Positions 44,706-48,898 of a DNA stretch of 48,898 nt are shown here, in pieces. The translations under genes and the position numbers were made by a program. Position 1 is the stretch's first letter, and each line of letters starts with the position of its first letter. Below the pieces are notes generated by a model, which was given only the letters and a program-made list of their open reading frames with translations, ran no database searches and was not told the DNA's origin. Location of the stretch: positions 1-48,898 of the forward strand of contig JAJYXP010000073.1 in the NCBI GenBank assembly GCA_021801705.1. Direction: 5' to 3'. The DNA comes from Pseudomonadota bacterium. GTDB taxonomy: Bacteria; Pseudomonadota; Gammaproteobacteria; Burkholderiales; Sulfuricellaceae.

Positions 44706-46346
44706 CTAAAACTTGACGAATTCAAGCTCGCTCGGCGCCGCTTCGGCCGCTGGTTGCGACAGCGCGCCGGACCGGGAAACCGAAGATTCGCGCTTGCCGG
44801 CCGCTTTTCTCACAGCCTGCCGCCCGGTGGTAGCCGAGACGGCGCCGCCATCGAGCCTGAAGAACGCCATCAACTGCTGCAACTGCTCGGCCTGGCCGCT
44901 CATTTCCTCGGCGGTCGCCGCCAGCTCCTCCGAGGCGGAGGCGTTCTGCTGCGTGGTCTGGTTGAGCTGGTTCATGGCGGTATTGATCTGGCCCACGCCG
45001 GAAGACTGCTCTTCCGAAGCGGCGGTGATTTCCTGCACCAGGTCGGAGGTCTTGTTGATCGAGGGCACCATTTCGTCCAGCAGCTTGCCCGCCTTTTCCG
45101 CCAGTTGCACGCTGCTCGACGCCACTTCGCCGATCTCCTGCGCCGCCACCTGGCTGCGTTCGGCCAGCTTGCGCACTTCCGCCGCCACCACCGCGAAGCC
45201 TTTGCCGTGCTCGCCGGCACGGGCAGCTTCGATCGCGGCATTCAGCGCCAGCAGGTTGGTCTGGTAGGCGATGTCGTCGATGATGCCGATCTTGTTGGCG
45301 ATCTGCTTCATCGCGGTGACCGTGGATTTCACCGCTTCGCCGCCCTCGGTGGCTTCCTTCGCTGCTTTGGAAGCCATGCCGTCGGTCACTTTGGCGTTCT
45401 CGGTGTTCTGGCTGATCGAGGCGCTCATCTGCTCGACCGAGGCGCTGGTTTCCTCCACGCTCGCCGCCTGTTCGCTGGATCCCTGGCTCAAACTCTGGGC
45501 GGTGGCGCTGACTTCCTCGGAGGCGCTGGAGAGACTGTCCGCCGCACTTCTCACCTCGGTGATGATCTGCGTCAGCTTCGCCACCATGTTCTTCATCGCC
45601 GAAAGAAGCTGCCCGGTCTCGTCATGGGAATTCACATCGATCTTGGCGTTGAGGTCGCCCTCGGCCAACTGGTTGGCCACGCCGACAGCCTCGTTCAGGG
45701 GGCGGGTGATGCTGCGCGTGACCCAAAAGGCGACGGCCAGGGCGAGAAGCATGGCGGCAATCGCCAGTGCGACCATCAGGTTGCGCGCTGTCTGGTAATC
45801 CTCACTGGATTTCTTGCCCGTCTCATCCATGAGCTGACCCTGGTACTCGATCAGCTTGTTCAAGGCGTCGAAGTAGGCCAGTTGCACCGGACGAATCTCG
45901 CCCAGCAGCAGGTCGCGCGCCTGGTCCGGCTTCGCTTCGGCGATAAGCTTGAGGAATTGATCCGTCGCGGGAATGTACTTGCTGCGCGCATCGGTCACAC
46001 CCTTCAGCACCTCCTTGCCTTTTTCGCTGGTGATGCTCTTGTCCAGCTTGTCCAGGTTCTCCTTGATGACGCTTCTGGATTCGTTGATGCGGTCCAACTC
46101 TTTTTTGACATCTTCAGTCTTGTCCATGATTAACACATTGCGCACGGAGCGGGCGATGCGGTTGAGGTGCTTCAGCACATCGTTCGCCATGACAGTCTTG
46201 GGATAACGGTCATGGACCAGCTTCTCCATGTTTTGATTCATACCCCCAAGGTGGTTAATGCCGATGAAGGCGATAACGCCCATGAGGATCACCACCAGGC
46301 CGAAACCCAGTCCCAAGCGCATGCCGATTTTCATGTTTTTAAACAT
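44706..46346 (-). CDS. Methyl-accepting chemotaxis protein
   Basis: 546 residues. Membrane helices at about 10-31 and 190-210 frame a four-helix-bundle sensor (MCP_1-type: [20 protein letters not shown]). HAMP at about 211-263 ([20 protein letters not shown]). The signalling domain has the conserved hairpin tip [20 protein letters not shown] ... [16 protein letters not shown]. The C terminus ends ELEFVKF, whose last five residues fit the CheR-docking pattern x-aromatic-x-x-aromatic. The ligand is unknown. GGGGTACCCC just before the ATG supplies part of the ribosome-binding site. It is the second gene of the operon, 26 bases after cheA. Confidence 0.95.
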   Translation of the reverse strand: MFKNMKIGMRLGLGFGLVVILMGVIAFIGINHLGGMNQNMEKLVHDRYPKTVMANDVLKHLNRIARSVRNVLIMDKTEDVKKELDRINESRSVIKENLDKLDKSITSEKGKEVLKGVTDARSKYIPATDQFLKLIAEAKPDQARDLLLGEIRPVQLAYFDALNKLIEYQGQLMDETGKKSSEDYQTARNLMVALAIAAMLLALAVAFWVTRSITRPLNEAVGVANQLAEGDLNAKIDVNSHDETGQLLSAMKNMVAKLTQIITEVRSAADSLSSASEEVSATAQSLSQGSSEQAASVEETSASVEQMSASISQNTENAKVTDGMASKAAKEATEGGEAVKSTVTAMKQIANKIGIIDDIAYQTNLLALNAAIEAARAGEHGKGFAVVAAEVRKLAERSQVAAQEIGEVASSSVQLAEKAGKLLDEMVPSINKTSDLVQEITAASEEQSSGVGQINTAMNQLNQTTQQNASASEELAATAEEMSGQAEQLQQLMAFFRLDGGAVSATTGRQAVRKAAGKRESSVSRSGALSQPAAEAAPSELEFVKF

Positions 46347-46372
46347 GGGGTACCCCTTTCACACAGATTGAA

Positions 46373-48607
46373 TTACTTGACTGCTACAGCCCGATTTTCC
46401 TGTCTTACCGATTGCGTCTCAAGATTCACCGCGCGCTGGATCAGCGCCGGCACATCCAGGATCAGCGCCACTTCGCCGCTGCCGAGTATGGTCGAGCCGC
46501 TGACCCCCTTGAGATTGCCGAAAAGCTTGCCGAGCGGCTTGATCACGGTCTGGAATTCGCCCATCAGCTCGTCCACCACCAGCCCGGCTTTCTGCCCGGC
46601 ATACTGCACCACCACGATGTTCTCGCGCCGCCCGGCCTTGCCCTGCTCGCGGAAGTAGTCGCGCAGGCGGATGAACGGCAGCACCGTGCCGCGCAGGTTG
46701 ATGTAATTGCGTTCGCGGGTTTCCTGGCGCTCCGCTTCGTTCAGCTCGATGCATTCCATCACCATGTCGAGCGGCACGACATAGGAAGCGCCACCCACCC
46801 CCATGAGGAAACCGTCGATGATCGCCAGGGTCAGCGGCAGGCGGATTTTCATGGTAGTGCCGGCGCCCGGTTCGCTGTCGATCTCTATCATGCCGCGCAG
46901 CGCCTCGATGTTGCGCCGCACCACGTCCATGCCGACACCGCGCCCGGAAAGGTTGGTGACGGCTTCGGCGGTGGAAAAGCCGGCCTCGAAAATCAGGCTG
47001 TATATTTCCTTGTCGCTCAAGCTTTGGTTCGGCCCCACCAGCCCGCGCTCCAGCGCCTTGGCGAGTATCTTCTCGCGGTTCAGGCCGCCGCCGTCGTCGC
47101 CGACTTCGATCACGATGCTGCCCGATTCGTGGTAGGCATTGAGCCGCACCGTCCCCTTGGCCGGTTTGCCGCGCGCCTTCCGCACATCGGCCGGCTCTAT
47201 GCCGTGATCCATGCTGTTGCGCACCAGGTGCATCAGCGGGTCGCCGATTTTTTCGATCACGGTCTTGTCCAGCTCGGTTTCCGCTCCGGTAATCACCAGT
47301 CCGATCTCCTTGCCTATTTCCTTGCTCATGTCGCGCACCACGCGGTGGAAGCGGTTGAAGGTCTCGCCGATCTGCACCATCCTGAGCTGCAAAGCGCCAT
47401 CGCGGATCTCCTCCACCAGCCGCGACATGGTCGAGGTCGCTTCGAGCAGCGCCATGTCGCGCGAACGCTGCGACAGCAGCGCGGCCGAGGCGCTGGCGAT
47501 GACCAGCTCCCCGACCAGGTTGATAAGATCGTCCAGCTTGTCGGCGTGGACGCGGATGAATTTGCTTTCCTGCGCCTTGTTATCCCGCGCCTGCTTCTGT
47601 TTCCCCAGCGCCGCGTCCACCAGTTCCTTCTGCACCATCCCTTCCTGAACCAGGATTTCACCGAGCGGCGGAACAGGAGGAGCATCCTCGCCGGGCGGCG
47701 CGCTTTCCGCGGCTACAGCGTGCAAGGTCTGGCAAATCAGCGTTTCATCCAGTTCCTTCTGCGTCACCGCGCCGCTGTTGATCAATATCTCGCCCAGACG
47801 CACCTTGTCCTCTGGCAACTCATTGATCAGATGGATGTATTCGTCAACCCGGCTGTACGGCGGCAGGATGCGCAGATTGCAGTCGTCGCGCACGAATTCG
47901 AACACGCCTTCGATCATGGATTTGTCGGCATCGCTCCTGAAATCTATCTCAAAGCCGAGATAGCAGCACTCCGGATCCATGCTTTCCACGGGTGGCATGG
48001 CATCGGGCATGGTGGTAATGCTGACGATCTCGCCGAGCGTGGCGAGATAGCGAATGAACGACAGGGGATCCATCCCGTTCTTCAGCACATCCCGGCCAAA
48101 GCGCAGAGAGATGTGCCAGGTATCACTGCCGACCAGTCCGCCACCACTGGGCTGCAGCGGCGTTTCGTGCTCCACCATCCCGCCGGGCTGCGCGGCAGGG
48201 GCGCCGTGCGGCGCAGCACCGAGGTAGACCTTCAATTTTTGCAGCAGCGCATCCCCCGTCGCGCGGGTGGCTTCGTCAGGCTCGACGCCCTGCGCCGCGA
48301 CCTGCTCCACCAGCGCGCCGATATGGTCGCCCGCGGATAGCAGCAGGGCAATCAAATCGCCGTTGACCGGCACCTCGCCGTTGCGCACCTTGTCGAGCAC
48401 GTTCTCCGCCACATGGGTAAAGGCGACGATCGTGTCCAGCCCGAACAGCCCGGCCGAACCCTTGATGGTGTGGGCGGCACGGAACACCGCGCCGATCGCC
48501 TCCTTGTCGTCCGGCTCGGATTCCAGGTTGAGCAGCGCCGCCTCCATCGCCTGGAGCAGCTCGCGGCTTTCGATCAGGAAGGTTTGCAGGGCTTGGTCCA
48601 TGTTCAT
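46373..48607 (-). CDS. cheA: Chemotaxis histidine kinase CheA with two inserted MshEN-like motifs
   Basis: 744 residues. HPt/P1 at 1-105 with His46 (RAAHTIKGSAG); P2-like region at about 160-250 (WHISLRFGRDVLKNGMDPLS); then two 24-residue segments, 270-293 (RLGEILINSGAVTQKELDET...) and 314-337 (PLGEILVQEGMVQKELVDAA...), absent from classic CheA; dimerisation P3 at about 345-405; ATPase P4 (HLVRNSMDHGI, GDDGGGL, GRGVGMD); CheW-like P5 at 595-735. The start at 48607 has AAAGGA about 8 bases upstream; the frame extends to 48706 only through the repeat. It is the first gene of the che operon. The inserted segments match RLGxxL(V/I)xxGx(6)LxxxLxxQ, the MshEN c-di-GMP motif of PilB/GspE ATPases, so the kinase may respond to c-di-GMP; that is inference. 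Confidence 0.95.
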   Translation of the reverse strand: MNMDQALQTFLIESRELLQAMEAALLNLESEPDDKEAIGAVFRAAHTIKGSAGLFGLDTIVAFTHVAENVLDKVRNGEVPVNGDLIALLLSAGDHIGALVEQVAAQGVEPDEATRATGDALLQKLKVYLGAAPHGAPAAQPGGMVEHETPLQPSGGGLVGSDTWHISLRFGRDVLKNGMDPLSFIRYLATLGEIVSITTMPDAMPPVESMDPECCYLGFEIDFRSDADKSMIEGVFEFVRDDCNLRILPPYSRVDEYIHLINELPEDKVRLGEILINSGAVTQKELDETLICQTLHAVAAESAPPGEDAPPVPPLGEILVQEGMVQKELVDAALGKQKQARDNKAQESKFIRVHADKLDDLINLVGELVIASASAALLSQRSRDMALLEATSTMSRLVEEIRDGALQLRMVQIGETFNRFHRVVRDMSKEIGKEIGLVITGAETELDKTVIEKIGDPLMHLVRNSMDHGIEPADVRKARGKPAKGTVRLNAYHESGSIVIEVGDDGGGLNREKILAKALERGLVGPNQSLSDKEIYSLIFEAGFSTAEAVTNLSGRGVGMDVVRRNIEALRGMIEIDSEPGAGTTMKIRLPLTLAIIDGFLMGVGGASYVVPLDMVMECIELNEAERQETRERNYINLRGTVLPFIRLRDYFREQGKAGRRENIVVVQYAGQKAGLVVDELMGEFQTVIKPLGKLFGNLKGVSGSTILGSGEVALILDVPALIQRAVNLETQSVRQENRAVAVK

Positions 48608-48647
48608 GCTGTTTTCCTTTCCCAATTCAAAATCGGGTCCACAAATG

Positions 48648-48733
48648 TAGTAGTCAGTCAACTTAAAACAACTGTACGTTCTTTGTAGGTGCGAATTCAT
48701 TCGCACATTTGGCCGAATGAATTCGGCCCTACA
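48648..48733 (+). repeat. Dispersed two-hairpin repeat, copy 3
   Basis: TAGTAGTCAGTCAACTTAAA, then the GTGCGAAT...ATTCGCAC and GGCCGAAT...ATTCGGCC hairpins, ending CCCTACA. The longest of the three copies, with the complete TAGTAGTCAGTCA end that is also the terminal repeat of the element at 33521-33665. It lies about 40 bases upstream of the cheA ATG and may carry or displace the che promoter, which I could not find. Confidence 0.88.
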
Positions 48734-48770
48734 AGAAAATCACGCAAATTCAACATGATTGAGTAAGTAT

Positions 48771-48870
48771 CCCCCGGCAGAGCCGGGGGCTTTAGCTTGT
48801 GAGCCGCTCGAAGCGGCTATGAGGGGTCGCTAACGCGGCCCCAATTCTTTTGAGCCACCATGCAGGTGGC
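48771..48870. repeat. Array of four short hairpins at the window edge
   Basis: CCCCCGG-CAGAG-CCGGGGG (48771-48789), AGCCGCT-CGA-AGCGGCT (48802-48818), GGGGTCGC-TAAC-GCGGCCCC (48823-48842, one mismatch) and GCCACC-ATGCA-GGTGGC (48854-48870). Spacers carry TGTGAG and TTTTGAG. Read on the minus strand, the order and flanks (AGCC-GGCTCA, then the CCGGC...GCCGG stem) resemble the array at 6588-6661. The array may belong to an IS200/IS605- or REP-type element that continues past the window. Confidence 0.55.
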
Positions 48871-48898
48871 TAATCAGCGCCACAGATCCATCTGGTCC

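Noticed and set aside
44754-46133. A 459-codon open frame opposite the chemoreceptor gene
   Set aside because: A shadow of the heptad-rich receptor sequence; no family motif or start signal.
46412-48340. A 642-codon open frame on the plus strand opposite cheA
   Set aside because: The composition is that of an antisense shadow (many His, Gln, Arg); cheA on the minus strand explains the region fully.

Overview
The window looks like chromosomal DNA of a betaproteobacterium, most likely of the Nitrosomonadales (Sulfuricella/Gallionella-like). This is inferred from high-GC coding sequence, an arnA split into two genes, a Bordetella-type FtrABCD iron system, an AmmeMemoRadiSam cluster and many short dispersed palindromes between genes. 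No rRNA, tRNA, CRISPR array, prophage or complete transposase gene was seen. All functional calls rest on reading the translated sequence, not on database searches.

Layout. 1-4.1 kb: the 5' end of yaeQ, a small Cys-motif protein, an S4 RNA-binding protein, an unknown protein, a thioredoxin, an AsmA/DUF748-like protein and a Cys-rich lipoprotein. 4.2-5.6 kb: dipeptidase pepD. 5.7-7.4 kb: two Phd/PIN toxin-antitoxin modules in opposite orientations, each with a promoter and a palindromic operator. 7.4-9.6 kb: ettA and a WbuC-like cupin. 10.0-13.0 kb: arnA (formyltransferase and decarboxylase as separate genes) and arnD. 13.3-16.5 kb: a PRPP synthetase paralogue, a COG2187-type kinase-like protein, ispF and ispD. 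16.5-19.8 kb: amrB-amrA-amrS plus a dienelactone-hydrolase-like gene. 20.0-24.6 kb: a DedA-PAP2-LssY fusion with dgkA, a phosphoribosyltransferase, an NlpC/P60 peptidase and a patatin lipoprotein.

24.7-33.4 kb is an iron-uptake region with two transcription units, each behind a promoter overlapped by a near-identical Fur-box-like 19-mer. The first is ftrA-porin-ftrB-ftrC-ftrD and the second is fbpA-fbpB-fbpC for ferric iron. 33.7-36.8 kb holds an orphan hybrid histidine kinase and a DsrE-like protein.

36.9-48.6 kb is one long minus-strand signalling locus: cheA, mcp, cheW, cheR, cheD, cheB, a stand-alone receiver, a PhnD-like periplasmic binding protein and a BarA-like hybrid kinase. The binding protein and kinase overlap by 8 bases, which suggests a ligand-sensing pair joined to the chemotaxis operon. 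The CheA carries, between its P2-like region and its dimerisation domain, two tandem 24-residue segments that match the MshEN (GspE/PilB N-terminal) c-di-GMP-binding pattern. I consider this the most interesting feature of the window.

Dispersed repeats are a second theme. They include a two-hairpin repeat in three copies (593, 43983, 48648), a 178-bp repeat in two copies (9667, 19849), two MITE-like elements back to back at 33357-33665, a 318-bp element with 20-bp inverted ends at 36909, and two arrays of short hairpins (6588, 48771). Several palindromic elements begin at or within a few bases of a stop codon.
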